From an uncultured Prevotella sp. (lineage in GTDB: Bacteria > Bacteroidota > Bacteroidia > Bacteroidales > Bacteroidaceae), in assembly GCA_900315835.1 (NCBI GenBank), contig ONAR01000005.1, positions 1-64,000 of the forward strand: a stretch of 64,000 nt of DNA, read 5' to 3'. This document shows, one piece after another, positions 35,862-44,338 of the stretch. The notes beneath the pieces were generated by a model. The model ran no database searches. It saw only the letters and a program-made list of their open reading frames with translations, and was not told the DNA's origin. The position numbers and the translations under genes are program-made. The stretch's first letter is position 1. Every line of letters starts with the position of its first letter.

Positions 35862-36890
35862 ATGCCTGAAAAGAAAACAGCACTCACCTTTGACGCGCTG
35901 ATGAGCGATCTCAAAGCGGGTCACTACGCACCTATCTACTTGTTGATGGGTGATGAGTCTTACTACATCGACCAGATCAGCAACTACATTCAAAAGAATG
36001 TGCTGAAGGCCGACCAGCAGGCTTTTGACCAGACGGTGGTCTTCGGCGCCGACGTCAGTGCGACCGCCATCGCCGACCTGGCCATGCAGTTCCCCATGAT
36101 GTCGCCCTACAAGGTGATTATCGTGAAGGAGGCGCAGGCGCTGCGCTCTTTCGACAAACTCGAGAAATACGCCCTCAAGCCGCAGCCACGCACCATCCTC
36201 GTTCTCTGCTACAAAAACGGCACCATCGACCGCCGCCTGAAGTTCTTCACGGCCGTCTCACGCACCGGCGTCGTCTTCGAGAGCAAGAAACTGCGCGAAT
36301 GGCAGTTGCCCGGCCTCATCCAGAAACATCTCCAGAAACAAAACGTGAGCATCGACGAGAAGAGCTGTGCGATGATTGCCGAGAATATCGGCGCCGACCT
36401 CAACCGACTGATGTCGGAGCTCGACAAGCTCGTCATCTCGCTGCCCGAGAACGACCGCCGCGTCACCCCCGAGATAGTGGAAAAGAACATTGGCGTGAGC
36501 AAGGACTTCAACGTCTTTGAGCTGCGCGACGCCATCGTCAACCGCAATGTTTTGAAGGCGAATCGCATTATCAAATATTTTGACGAAAACAAGAAGGCAG
36601 GATCGCTTTTTTCTTACCTTCCGCTGCTCTTCACTTTCTTCCAAAATCTGATGATTGCTTACTACTCACCTCATAAGAACGACCAACAGCAGTTGGCCGC
36701 CGACCTGGAGCTGAGAAATGTATGGGGTGTGAAGGACTATATGGCGGGCCTGAGGAACTACAGCGGCAAGAAAACGCTCCAGATCCTGCTCAAGCTCCGC
36801 CAGATTGATGCCATGAGCAAAGGCATCAACAATCCTTCCACGCCGGAGGGGGACCTCGCCAAGGAACTCATATTCTTTATCATGCACTAA
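35862..36890 (+). CDS. holA: DNA polymerase III subunit delta
   Basis: 342 residues, usual for HolA. It starts MPEKKTALTFDALMSDLKAGHYAPIYLLMGDESYYIDQI, the family N-terminus, and contains LRSFDKLEKYALKPQPRTILVLCYKN, LNRLMSELDKLVISL and the C-terminal collar-domain helices. Delta opens the sliding clamp within the clamp loader. An upstream in-frame ATG at 35826 gives 12 extra residues without similarity. The proposed promoter leaves a 5' leader of about 90 nt. Confidence 0.93.
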   Translation: MPEKKTALTFDALMSDLKAGHYAPIYLLMGDESYYIDQISNYIQKNVLKADQQAFDQTVVFGADVSATAIADLAMQFPMMSPYKVIIVKEAQALRSFDKLEKYALKPQPRTILVLCYKNGTIDRRLKFFTAVSRTGVVFESKKLREWQLPGLIQKHLQKQNVSIDEKSCAMIAENIGADLNRLMSELDKLVISLPENDRRVTPEIVEKNIGVSKDFNVFELRDAIVNRNVLKANRIIKYFDENKKAGSLFSYLPLLFTFFQNLMIAYYSPHKNDQQQLAADLELRNVWGVKDYMAGLRNYSGKKTLQILLKLRQIDAMSKGINNPSTPEGDLAKELIFFIMH

Positions 36891-38066
36891 AAGAGTCTCA
36901 CCCCAGGAGGCCTCCCCCCGGCCCCCTCCCGAGGAGGGGAAGAAAAGGCCTCACCCAGCCGCCATCTGCGTTATCTGCGGAATCTGCGTGAAAATCATAC
37001 CATCCATGAGCAACCGGAAAATGAGCGATTAAATTCGGTAAATTGAGGGCTGGGAAATGGTAAATCGAGGTAAATTTAACCCCTTCAAGCCCCCAAATTC
37101 GCCCCCTCACAACCCCAAATTTGACCCCTCACGACCCCATTTTTGGCCCAAAAAGCGCCATATTTCAATTTTTTAGGGCCAAAATTTAGTTAAAAAACGA
37201 AGGCGATTTTTTGGTCTAAATCGGTGAATATGGGGAGGTTAACTTCAAATTAACCCCGCTCAGAATCGCGTCTTTTCAGCCAACCCGACCACCGTTTCGA
37301 TAAAACGCCAGCACGCTAAATTTGGGCAATTTTGAGTGTTGAACGATTTATCGTTAAGACATTTTATCATTCAGCAATTCAAATTCAATTCCATAAACTC
37401 AGCAATCAAACGGGTATTATATATAATATTAAATTAAATCAAATACGAGAATTTAGATTTTAAGATTTAAATCGCGGTTGGACAGAGCTAAACTGCCATG
37501 GTTTCGAGTCCTTAATCTATGAATATGCAAATTTGATAGTTTTGCATTATATACATGATACCCAACGAATTACGATAAAATTGAAAAGGGAAGCATGAGA
37601 AAATTGCAGGGATTACACCCCAAAACCGGCCAAAAACCGGGATTTTCGGCTTGTATCAGTGCAGATAAGACCTCCATTCCCAATCATTTAGCTAAAATCG
37701 CTATTTCTTTTTATAACGATGAATTTAGGGTTAAATTTAGTTTATCAAATCAAACCAGTTTTATCATATTTAAATAACTAAACTATCAAACTATTTGACC
37801 TATCAAATCTAAATTCCGCGACTAAAATATCTTGAATTCAAGTTGGAGAAATCAAATTTTTGCTTTAACTTTGCAAACCAAGGGAACAAAGGCCGAAAAG
37901 GCGCCAAAAAAACAGTTGCCCACTACGACGACCGTTTTCCGGCACCACGGCAAGCACCGGTTGACGATGCGGTGAAGCCGAAATGCAATTTGCTAAATTG
38001 GTCTCTTTGTCACCTACCCCACTCCAGACAAGTGGGCTCAGATTTGAAAATTTAAAACCATCCAAT
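36891..38066. other. 1.2-kb AT-rich spacer without a supported gene
   Basis: The left end (36897-36982) has C/G-rich palindromes like those at 38.7 kb and an ATCTGCG repeat. Around 37085-37165 there are four loosely repeated CCCCTCAC/GACCCC blocks. An inverted repeat GGGGAGGTTAA/TTAACCCC lies at 37233-37258. The stretch from 37300 to 37860 is very AT-rich with no good frame; a 60-codon frame at 37595-37777 has no recognisable features. The right part is the long leader of the XRE gene. Confidence 0.6.
37843..37873 (+). promoter_or_regulatory. Promoter of the XRE regulator gene
   Basis: TTG at 37843-37845, 20-bp spacer, TAACTTTG at 37866-37873. The implied 5' leader is about 190 nt, unusually long for this window. 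Confidence 0.55.
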
Positions 38067-38615
38067 ATGAGGGATCAAATAAAGCTGCTGATGGAGAGCC
38101 TGCACATGAACCAAAAAGCGTTCGCGCAGACCACAGGCATCAATGAGGGAACGCTGTCGGGCATCCTCAACGGAAAGACCAAGCCGTCGATGCAGACCGT
38201 GGAGGCCATCCACAACCGACTGTCGAACATCTCCATCAAATGGTTGATGTTTGGCGAAGGCCCGATGTATGAATCTTCGGCCCGCACCACCCCATCCGAC
38301 AAAGCGCCGGAAACGGCGGCCGATGGCAACGGCATGGCACCCGGCAACGGTCTGCCAACAGCCGACGCTGTCCCCGGTGCCGCCATCGCCGCCGGTACCG
38401 TTGGCGGTGTCAACCCATCGGGAGCAGACGCCAATGGCACGCTCTCGCTCTTCGATGTCGACAATACGTCAAACGGCACCAGACGCCCCCTGTCAGGCAG
38501 TCAGACAAGGGAGCGCGAGGTTATCAAATATATTGACAAACCGGCGCGTAAGATTACCGAAATCCGCGTCTTCTACGACGACCAGACGTGGGAGTCGTTC
38601 GTGCCAAAGAAATAA
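38067..38615 (+). CDS. XRE-family helix-turn-helix protein
   Basis: 182 residues. Residues 3-65 are a lambda-repressor-like HTH: IKLLMESLHMNQKAFAQTTG, INEGTLSGILNGKTKPS, then LSNISIKWLMFGEGPMY. A flexible linker rich in Ala, Gly, Pro and Thr (about 70-140) joins it to a short conserved tail (KITEIRVFYDDQTWESFVPKK). The family is widespread in Bacteroidales; the targets are unknown. The frame is open 28 codons upstream but without similarity. The long leader and neighbouring repeats suggest post-transcriptional or repeat-linked regulation, which is inference. Confidence 0.88.
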   Translation: MRDQIKLLMESLHMNQKAFAQTTGINEGTLSGILNGKTKPSMQTVEAIHNRLSNISIKWLMFGEGPMYESSARTTPSDKAPETAADGNGMAPGNGLPTADAVPGAAIAAGTVGGVNPSGADANGTLSLFDVDNTSNGTRRPLSGSQTREREVIKYIDKPARKITEIRVFYDDQTWESFVPKK

Positions 38616-38624
38616 TTAGGGAGA

Positions 38625-38680
38625 AGCCTCACCCCCGGCGCCCAGGAAGCCTCACCCCCGGCGCCCAGGAAGCCTCACCC
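38625..38680. repeat. GAAGCCTCACCCCCGGCGCCCAG tandem repeats
   Basis: Two to three direct copies of about 22 bp (AGCCTCACCCCCGGC with GCCCAGGA between) lead into the left arm of the inverted repeat element. Confidence 0.65.
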
Positions 38681-38910
38681 CCGGCCCCTCCCCCAAGGGG
38701 AGGGGAGTGAAATGACAGATAAACAAATTCAAGCTCGAGTGCGATAGCTATGGTATCGCGGTGCGATAGCTATGGTATCGCGATGCGATAGCTATGGTAT
38801 CGCGATGCGATAGCTATGGTATCGCGATGCGATAGCTATGGTATCGCGATGCCCGTTTATCTGTCATATCACTCCCCTCCCCTTTGGGGAGGGGCCGGGG
38901 GTGAGGCTTC
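38669..38910. mobile_element. MITE-like element: 56-bp inverted repeats around a 22-bp array
   Basis: Arms 38669-38724 and 38855-38910 are inverted copies with about three mismatches; each carries AGCCTCACCCCCGGCCCCTC and ATGACAGATAAAC. Between them is the five-unit 22-bp array. No transposase is encoded, so if mobile it needs help from elsewhere. Classification as a MITE is an inference from structure. Confidence 0.5.
38741..38850. repeat. Five-unit 22-bp palindromic tandem array
   Basis: Units start at 38741, 38763, 38785, 38807 and 38829. Each is GCGATA, loop GCTATGG, TATCGC, plus GAT or GGT; the GCGATA/TATCGC halves pair. Units are nearly identical and have no spacers. Confidence 0.9.
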
Positions 38911-38912
38911 TC

Positions 38913-39018
38913 TTGCGGTAATGTTTGGGGTAATATTGCGGTAATGTTGGAAGGCAATTCTGAAAGGCAACGTGCTTGTAATCAATGAGATGAGCAACTG
39001 CGGTAATTGCGGTAATGT
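38913..39018. repeat. TTGCGGTAATG repeats (triplet and doublet)
   Basis: Three spaced copies at 38913-38946 (the middle one degenerate) and a doublet TGCGGTAATTGCGGTAATG at 39000-39018. The same arrangement appears in reverse complement at 62344-62450. Confidence 0.75.
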
Positions 39019-39071
39019 CATTTACGATATTTTTATGGGGGAAGTGGGGGCCTGGGTTCACATTTTTTAGT

Positions 39072-39079
39072 TATCTTTG
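39072..39079 (+). promoter_or_regulatory. -7 box TATCTTTG of pyrK-pyrD
   Basis: TATCTTTG 59 bp before the pyrK start codon at 39139. Confidence 0.5.
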
Positions 39080-39138
39080 TAGCAACATTGACATTACTCA
39101 CCAACATCGATGCAAAGATACTAAAAATATTTGATACA

Positions 39139-39951
39139 ATGAAGAAATACTGTCTTGACCTGACGGTCGTGTCGGTGGAGCCGCTGAGCGAGAAGCATGT
39201 GCTGCTTCGCCTCACGCACGACACGCCCCTGCCCGAGATGCAGCCAGGCCAGTTTGTGGAAGTGCGCGTCGACCACTCCCCGACCACCTTCCTGCGCCGC
39301 CCTATCTCCATTCATTTTGTCGACCGCGCGCGCAATGAGCTGTGGCTCCTCGTCGCCGCCATCGGTGACGGCACCCGTCAGTTGGCCCGTCTGCAGCCCA
39401 ACGACAAGCTCAACTGCCTTCTGCCCCTGGGCAACGGTTTCTCTGGCAGCAAAGGCGACACCACTGGCAGCAACGCCACCACTGGCACCCCTACCGGCAC
39501 CATCCGCAACGTCCTGCTCGTTGGCGGCGGCGTGGGTGTGGCACCCCTGCTGTGGCAGGGCCAGCGCCTCAAGGATGAGGGCGCACATCCGTCGTTCCTG
39601 TTAGGCGCCAAGACCAAGACCGAACTGCTCGAGGTGGGCCGCTTCGAGGACGTCGGTCCCACCTATTTCACCACCGAGGACGGGTCGGCCGGCGAGCGGG
39701 GCTTCGTCACCAACCACTCCCTGTTGCAACGCGAGCATTTCGACCTCATCCAGACCTGCGGCCCCAAGCCGATGATGCAGGCCGTGGCCCGCTATGCCCG
39801 CGAGAGCGGCACTCCCTGCGAGGCATCATTGGAGAATATGATGGCGTGCGGCTTAGGCGCCTGCCTTTGCTGCGTAGAGAAAACAACAGAAGGCAACCTG
39901 CGCGTTTGCCAGGACGGTCCGGTGTTTAATATTCAGAAACTATTATGGTAG
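39139..39951 (+). CDS. pyrK: Dihydroorotate dehydrogenase B, electron-transfer subunit
   Basis: 270 residues. A ferredoxin-reductase-like FAD domain (MPEMQPGQFVEVRVDH-type region with FLRRPISIHFVD) and an NAD domain (LLVGGGVGVAPLLWQ) precede the [2Fe-2S] Cys cluster MMACGLGACLCC...CQDGPVF. The subunit passes electrons from dihydroorotate to NAD+. A Gly/Thr/Ser-rich insert of about 20 residues (near 113-133) sits between the domains and looks like a low-complexity loop. The next gene, pyrD, overlaps by 7 bp. ATG 39139 is chosen because the upstream frame has no similarity. Confidence 0.93.
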   Translation: MKKYCLDLTVVSVEPLSEKHVLLRLTHDTPLPEMQPGQFVEVRVDHSPTTFLRRPISIHFVDRARNELWLLVAAIGDGTRQLARLQPNDKLNCLLPLGNGFSGSKGDTTGSNATTGTPTGTIRNVLLVGGGVGVAPLLWQGQRLKDEGAHPSFLLGAKTKTELLEVGRFEDVGPTYFTTEDGSAGERGFVTNHSLLQREHFDLIQTCGPKPMMQAVARYARESGTPCEASLENMMACGLGACLCCVEKTTEGNLRVCQDGPVFNIQKLLW

Positions 39952-40850
39952 ACCTAAGTGTAAAGATCAATTCGCTGTCATTGCGCAACCCCGTGATGAC
40001 GGCCAGCGGCACCTTCGGCTACGGCCTCGAGTTCCGCGACCTCGTACCCTTGGAGGAGATTGGTGCCATCATCGTGAAGGGCACAACGCTGGAGCCGCGT
40101 CAGGGCAACGACTACCCGCGCATGGCCGAGACGGCGCAGGGCATGCTCAACTGCGTGGGCCTGCAGAACAAGGGCGTCGACTATTTCTGCAACCATATCT
40201 ATCCGGAAATCAAGGACATCGACACGGCATTCATCGTCAACGTCAGCGGCAACTCGCCCGAGACCTATGCGGCCTGCGCCGAGCGCATCGACGCCCTCGA
40301 CCGCATTCCAGCCATCGAGCTCAACATCTCCTGCCCCAACGTCAAGCATGGCGGCATGGCCTTCGGCGTGAGCTGCGAGGGTGCGGCAAGCGTGGTGCGG
40401 GCCGTGCGCCGCGTCTATCATAAGACGCTCATCGTGAAGCTCTCGCCCAACGTGACCAACATCGCCGACATCGCACGCGCCTGCGAGGCCGAGGGCGCCG
40501 ACAGCGTTTCGCTCATCAACACGCTCATGGGCATGGCCATCGACATTGAGCGCCGCCGTCCCAAGCTCAGCATCGGCACCGGCGGACTGAGCGGTCCGGC
40601 CGTGAAGCCCGTTGCCGTACGCATGGTGCACGACGTACACCAGGCCGTCAGCATTCCCGTCGTCGGTCTGGGCGGCATCATGACGGCCGAGGACGCCATC
40701 GAGTTCTTCATGGCCGGCGCCTCAGCCATCGAGATTGGCACCGCCAACTTCATCGACCCGACGGTCACGGTGAAGGTGAAGCAGGGCATTGCCGACTGGC
40801 TCGAGCGCCACGGCTGCCAGAGCCTCAGCGAGATTATCGGCGTGATATAA
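39945..40850 (+). CDS. pyrD: Dihydroorotate dehydrogenase B, catalytic subunit
   Basis: 301 residues, class 1B. The FMN barrel begins NPVMTASGTFGYGLEF; catalytic Cys is in ELNISCPNVKHGG, and the phosphate-binding end is VVGLGGIMTAEDAIEFFMAGASAIEIGTANF. It oxidises dihydroorotate to orotate in pyrimidine synthesis, working with PyrK, whose gene it overlaps by 7 bp. Confidence 0.97.
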   Translation: MVDLSVKINSLSLRNPVMTASGTFGYGLEFRDLVPLEEIGAIIVKGTTLEPRQGNDYPRMAETAQGMLNCVGLQNKGVDYFCNHIYPEIKDIDTAFIVNVSGNSPETYAACAERIDALDRIPAIELNISCPNVKHGGMAFGVSCEGAASVVRAVRRVYHKTLIVKLSPNVTNIADIARACEAEGADSVSLINTLMGMAIDIERRRPKLSIGTGGLSGPAVKPVAVRMVHDVHQAVSIPVVGLGGIMTAEDAIEFFMAGASAIEIGTANFIDPTVTVKVKQGIADWLERHGCQSLSEIIGVI

Positions 40851-40877
40851 GCCCTGCCGTAACACCTTATTATTAAT

Positions 40878-41627
40878 ATGATGGATACGAAATCTATAAC
40901 ACGGCGCGGCATCGTCGTCGGCGCCTCATCGGGCATGGGCAATGAGGTAGCGCGCCTGCTGCTGCGCGACGGTTGGACGCTCGGCTTGGGCGCCCGCCGC
41001 ACCGAACCGCTCGAGGCGCTGGCCCGCGAGTTCCCCGGACAGGTGGTCTGTCGGCAGATCGACGTCAACGACGCCCATGCCGACGAGGCGCTCCGGCAGT
41101 TGATTGCCGACCTCGACGGCATCAGCCTCTATTTCCATGCGGCCGGCGTCGGTCACCAGAACCATGAGCTGACCGCCGACAAGGAGCTGCAGACCGTCAC
41201 CACCAACGGCCTCGGCTTCGCACGTATGGTGGGCGAGGCCTACCGCTATTTCGCCACGAAGGGTGAGGGCCACATCGCCGTCATCTCGTCTATCGCGGGA
41301 ACGAAGGGACTCGGCGTCGCACCGGCCTACAGCGCGACCAAAGCCTTTCAGAACGTCTATATTCAGGCCCTGGAGCAGCAGGCCTACATGCGCCGGCTCC
41401 GCATCCGTTTCACCGACATCCGGCCCGGATTCGTCCAGACGGCGCTCCTTGCCGACGGCACCCGCTATCCCCTGCTGATGGATCCGAAGAAGGTGGCGCG
41501 CCACATCGTCAGCGCCATCTACCACCACCGCCACGTCTGCGTCATCGACACGCGCTACCGCATCCTCACCGCCCTCTGGCGCTGGCTGCCCAATGCCCTG
41601 TGGCGCAGGATGAGCATCCATAACTAA
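40878..41627 (+). CDS. Short-chain dehydrogenase/reductase family protein
   Basis: 249 residues. The SDR Rossmann motif is GIVVGASSGMGNEVARLLL; NAG-equivalent HAAGVG, the Ser in AVISSIAG and the catalytic YSATK follow. It uses NAD(P)H to reduce or oxidise an unknown alcohol/carbonyl substrate in the cytoplasm. The C-terminus after residue 215 (WRWLPNALWRRM) is amphipathic and may touch the membrane. It follows pyrD by 27 bp and may be co-transcribed; the substrate cannot be told. Confidence 0.9.
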   Translation: MMDTKSITRRGIVVGASSGMGNEVARLLLRDGWTLGLGARRTEPLEALAREFPGQVVCRQIDVNDAHADEALRQLIADLDGISLYFHAAGVGHQNHELTADKELQTVTTNGLGFARMVGEAYRYFATKGEGHIAVISSIAGTKGLGVAPAYSATKAFQNVYIQALEQQAYMRRLRIRFTDIRPGFVQTALLADGTRYPLLMDPKKVARHIVSAIYHHRHVCVIDTRYRILTALWRWLPNALWRRMSIHN

Positions 41628-41653
41628 CCCCTTAACCACTTATCCAGCACGAA

Positions 41654-43102
41654 ATGAACTTTGAAGGTGTATTCAAACAGATAGACGACATCCTTTGGAA
41701 AGACGCGGGATGCTCCACCGCTCTCGACTACGTGGAGCAGAGCTCGTGGATCCTCTTCCTGAAATATCTCGACGACATGGAGCGCACCCGTGAGGTGAAG
41801 GCCGCGCTCGCCGGTGAGGAGTACCATCACTTCATCGACGCCCGTCACCAGTGGAGCGCGTGGGCCATGCCACGCGATGCCGCGGGCAACTACGACCATA
41901 CCCACGCCCTCGTCGGCCAGGACCTGCTCGACTTCGTCAACGGCGACCTCTGGCCTTATCTCTCATCGTTCAAGTCGCGCTACGACAACAACACCATCGA
42001 ATACAAGGTGGGCGTCATCTTCTCCGAGATCAGCAACAAGATCACGAGCGGCTACACCCTGCGCGGCGTCATCGAGCAGGTGGACAACCTTCATTTCCAG
42101 ACCGCCGAGGACAAGCATGAGATGTCGGCGCTCTACGAGGAGCGGCTGCGGCAGATGGGTAATGCGGGCCGCAATGGTGGCGAATACTACACCGCCCGAC
42201 CGCTTATCCGCACCATCATCAAGGTGCTGAAGCCGCAGATTGGCGAGACGTTCTACGACGGTGCGGCGGGCAGCTGCGGCTTTCCCTGCGAGGCCTACCT
42301 CTACATGCACGCCCACGCGCGCCCCGGCACCACCGACGAGCAGACGTTGCAGAACCACACCATCTACGCCAAGGAGCTGAAGGGACTGGCCTATATCATC
42401 GGCATGATGAACATGATCCTCCACGGCATCGAGAGTCCGAACGTCATCAAGACCAATACCCTCGCCCAACCGCTGTCTGAAATACAGCCCCACGACCAGG
42501 TCGACGTCATCGGCGCCAATCCACCTTTCGGCGGCGCCGAGCGTGAGGAGATACAGCAGAACTTCCCCATCCGGAGCAGTGAGACGGCCTACATGTTCCT
42601 GCAGCATTTCATCAAGATGCTGAAGCCGGGCGGTCGCGCGGGCATCGTCATCAAGAATACCTTCCTCAGCAACTCCGACAACGCCAGTGTGGCCCTACGC
42701 AAGAAACTGCTCACCGAGTGCAACCTCACCACGGTGCTCGACCTGCCGTCGGGTGTGTTCACGGGAACGGGCGTGAAGACTGTGGTGCTGTTCTTCCGCA
42801 AGGGCGAACCGACGAAAAAGGTCTGGTTCTATCAGCTCGACAAGCATTTCACCAAGACCCACCCCCTGACCGAGTCCGACCTCTCCGAGTTCCTCGCGCT
42901 CCAGGCCACGAAAGCCGAGAGCGAGCACTCTTGGAGTCTCGACACAGCTACGCTCGACGACAACTACGACCTCAGTGTGAAGAACCCGAACAAGGTGGAG
43001 GAAGTCGATGAGCGCACCCCGCAGGAGATTGCCGCCGTGTTGGTCGACCTCAACAAGGAGAACACTGACTTGCTCAAACAAATAACGGAGATGATAGGAT
43101 GA
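41654..43102 (+). CDS. hsdM: Type I restriction-modification system, modification subunit HsdM
   Basis: 482 residues. The HsdM N-terminal helical domain (DDILWKDAGCSTALDYVEQ) is followed by the N6-adenine methyltransferase core: GEYYTARPLIR, SAM motif I DGAAGSCGF, and motif IV NPPFGG. With HsdS it methylates adenines at the recognition site. Its stop overlaps the hsdS start by 4 bp (ATGA). The N-terminal Pro-less GEYYTAR differs slightly from the usual GEYYTPR. Confidence 0.96.
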   Translation: MNFEGVFKQIDDILWKDAGCSTALDYVEQSSWILFLKYLDDMERTREVKAALAGEEYHHFIDARHQWSAWAMPRDAAGNYDHTHALVGQDLLDFVNGDLWPYLSSFKSRYDNNTIEYKVGVIFSEISNKITSGYTLRGVIEQVDNLHFQTAEDKHEMSALYEERLRQMGNAGRNGGEYYTARPLIRTIIKVLKPQIGETFYDGAAGSCGFPCEAYLYMHAHARPGTTDEQTLQNHTIYAKELKGLAYIIGMMNMILHGIESPNVIKTNTLAQPLSEIQPHDQVDVIGANPPFGGAEREEIQQNFPIRSSETAYMFLQHFIKMLKPGGRAGIVIKNTFLSNSDNASVALRKKLLTECNLTTVLDLPSGVFTGTGVKTVVLFFRKGEPTKKVWFYQLDKHFTKTHPLTESDLSEFLALQATKAESEHSWSLDTATLDDNYDLSVKNPNKVEEVDERTPQEIAAVLVDLNKENTDLLKQITEMIG

Positions 43103-44220
43103 AAGTAGGGTGGGAATATAAGGCTTTAGGCGAATGCTGTGATATACTAGATGCGCAAAGGAAGCCAATCAAAAAGGATAAAAGAGTAAGGGGCACCATT
43201 CCATATTATGGCGCTACCGGGCTTCTAGATTATGTCATGGACTATATATTTGATGAGACACTTGTACTATTAGGCGAGGACGGGGCTAAATGGGGCGCAG
43301 GTGAAGCTTCCGCATACGAAATATCAGGTAAATCATGGGTTAACAACCATGCCCACGTTCTTAGACCAAACAAAGATGAAATCATTAATGCTTGGTTAAT
43401 TTATTATCTGAACTATGCGAACCTAATGCCTTACATAAAAGGTGTTACTGTCCCCAAGTTAAATCAACAGAGGATGAGTTCTATTAGAGTTCCCATTCCC
43501 CCTCTCTCCGAGCAGCAACGCATTGTTTCTTATCTTGATTCCGCCTTTGCGAAGATTGATGCCGTAGCAAAGAACGCCGAAGCCACCCTCAATGAAGCCA
43601 AGGCGCTATTCCAATCGGCTTTGGCTAAAATGATGGAGCCAAAGGAAGGGTGGGAAGAAGTCACTTTGGATAATATTTGTTCTATTGAGTCCACCTTGGT
43701 TGACCCTACTGATGACAATTATAATAATTTACTACACGTAGGCGGCGCTAATATAGAGTCATATACTGGTAGATTGATAAATCTAATGACAGCTAAGGAT
43801 GAAAGGCTTACGTCGGGGAAATATCTCTTCGATAGCAACGTAGTACTTTATAACAAAGTACGTCCATATTTGGTTAAAGTAGCGAGGCCAGATTTCAATG
43901 GATTATGCAGTGCCGATATGTATCCTTTAACTCCAAAGAAGGAAACAACGCGGGAATTCCTTTACTATCTACTAATCAAAAAGGAGTTTACAAATTATGC
44001 TATAAAGTGCTCGGCAAGAGCCGGAATGCCGAAGATTAATAGAAACAGTCTATTTGCTTACAAGGCTTCTATACCTCTGAATAGAAAAGAACAGATTAGG
44101 ATTGTATCGACATTAGATAATATTAGAAAAGTGCTGATGCATTTGGAGTCCAACCTCTCCCGCACCCTCACGGAATGCACGGCTCTAAAGCAAGCCATCT
44201 TGCGCCAGACGTTTGAATAG
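43099..44220 (+). CDS. hsdS: Type I restriction-modification system, specificity subunit HsdS
   Basis: 373 residues with two target-recognition domains (about 1-130 and 185-320), each followed by a conserved coiled-coil region: LSEQQRIVSYLDSAFAKIDAVAKNAE and KEQIRIVSTLDNIRKVL. It reads the bipartite DNA target for the methylase and nuclease. The target-recognition domains are much more AT-rich than hsdM and hsdR, while the conserved parts are not, which fits domain shuffling between strains. It is full length; no inverted partial hsdS copy for phase variation was seen nearby. Confidence 0.94.
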   Translation: MKVGWEYKALGECCDILDAQRKPIKKDKRVRGTIPYYGATGLLDYVMDYIFDETLVLLGEDGAKWGAGEASAYEISGKSWVNNHAHVLRPNKDEIINAWLIYYLNYANLMPYIKGVTVPKLNQQRMSSIRVPIPPLSEQQRIVSYLDSAFAKIDAVAKNAEATLNEAKALFQSALAKMMEPKEGWEEVTLDNICSIESTLVDPTDDNYNNLLHVGGANIESYTGRLINLMTAKDERLTSGKYLFDSNVVLYNKVRPYLVKVARPDFNGLCSADMYPLTPKKETTREFLYYLLIKKEFTNYAIKCSARAGMPKINRNSLFAYKASIPLNRKEQIRIVSTLDNIRKVLMHLESNLSRTLTECTALKQAILRQTFE

Positions 44221-44283
44221 TACGGCAACATTATATAATAAGGTGTAATTACGAGACTTGGATGACAATTCACACCTTTAGTG

Positions 44284-44314
44284 TTGCGCATTACAAAATA
44301 ATTGCTTAAGTTTG
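44284..44314 (+). promoter_or_regulatory. Separate promoter of the AAA/PD-DExK gene
   Basis: TTG at 44284-44286, 20-bp spacer, TAAGTTTG at 44307-44314, 24 bp before the ATG. It suggests this gene is transcribed independently of hsdMS. Confidence 0.5.
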
Positions 44315-44338
44315 CAAAAGAAACAAGACGAACGCATT

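Noticed and set aside
35754..35993. N-terminal extension of the HsdR_N protein
   Set aside because: The extra 80 codons overlap the holA start and promoter boxes and show no family similarity.
37595..37777. 60-codon frame in the AT-rich spacer
   Set aside because: No recognisable features, no promoter box at a fitting distance and composition like the surrounding noncoding DNA.
38741..38850. CRISPR array
   Set aside because: Units are nearly identical and directly joined with no unique spacers of 25-40 bp, and there are no cas genes.
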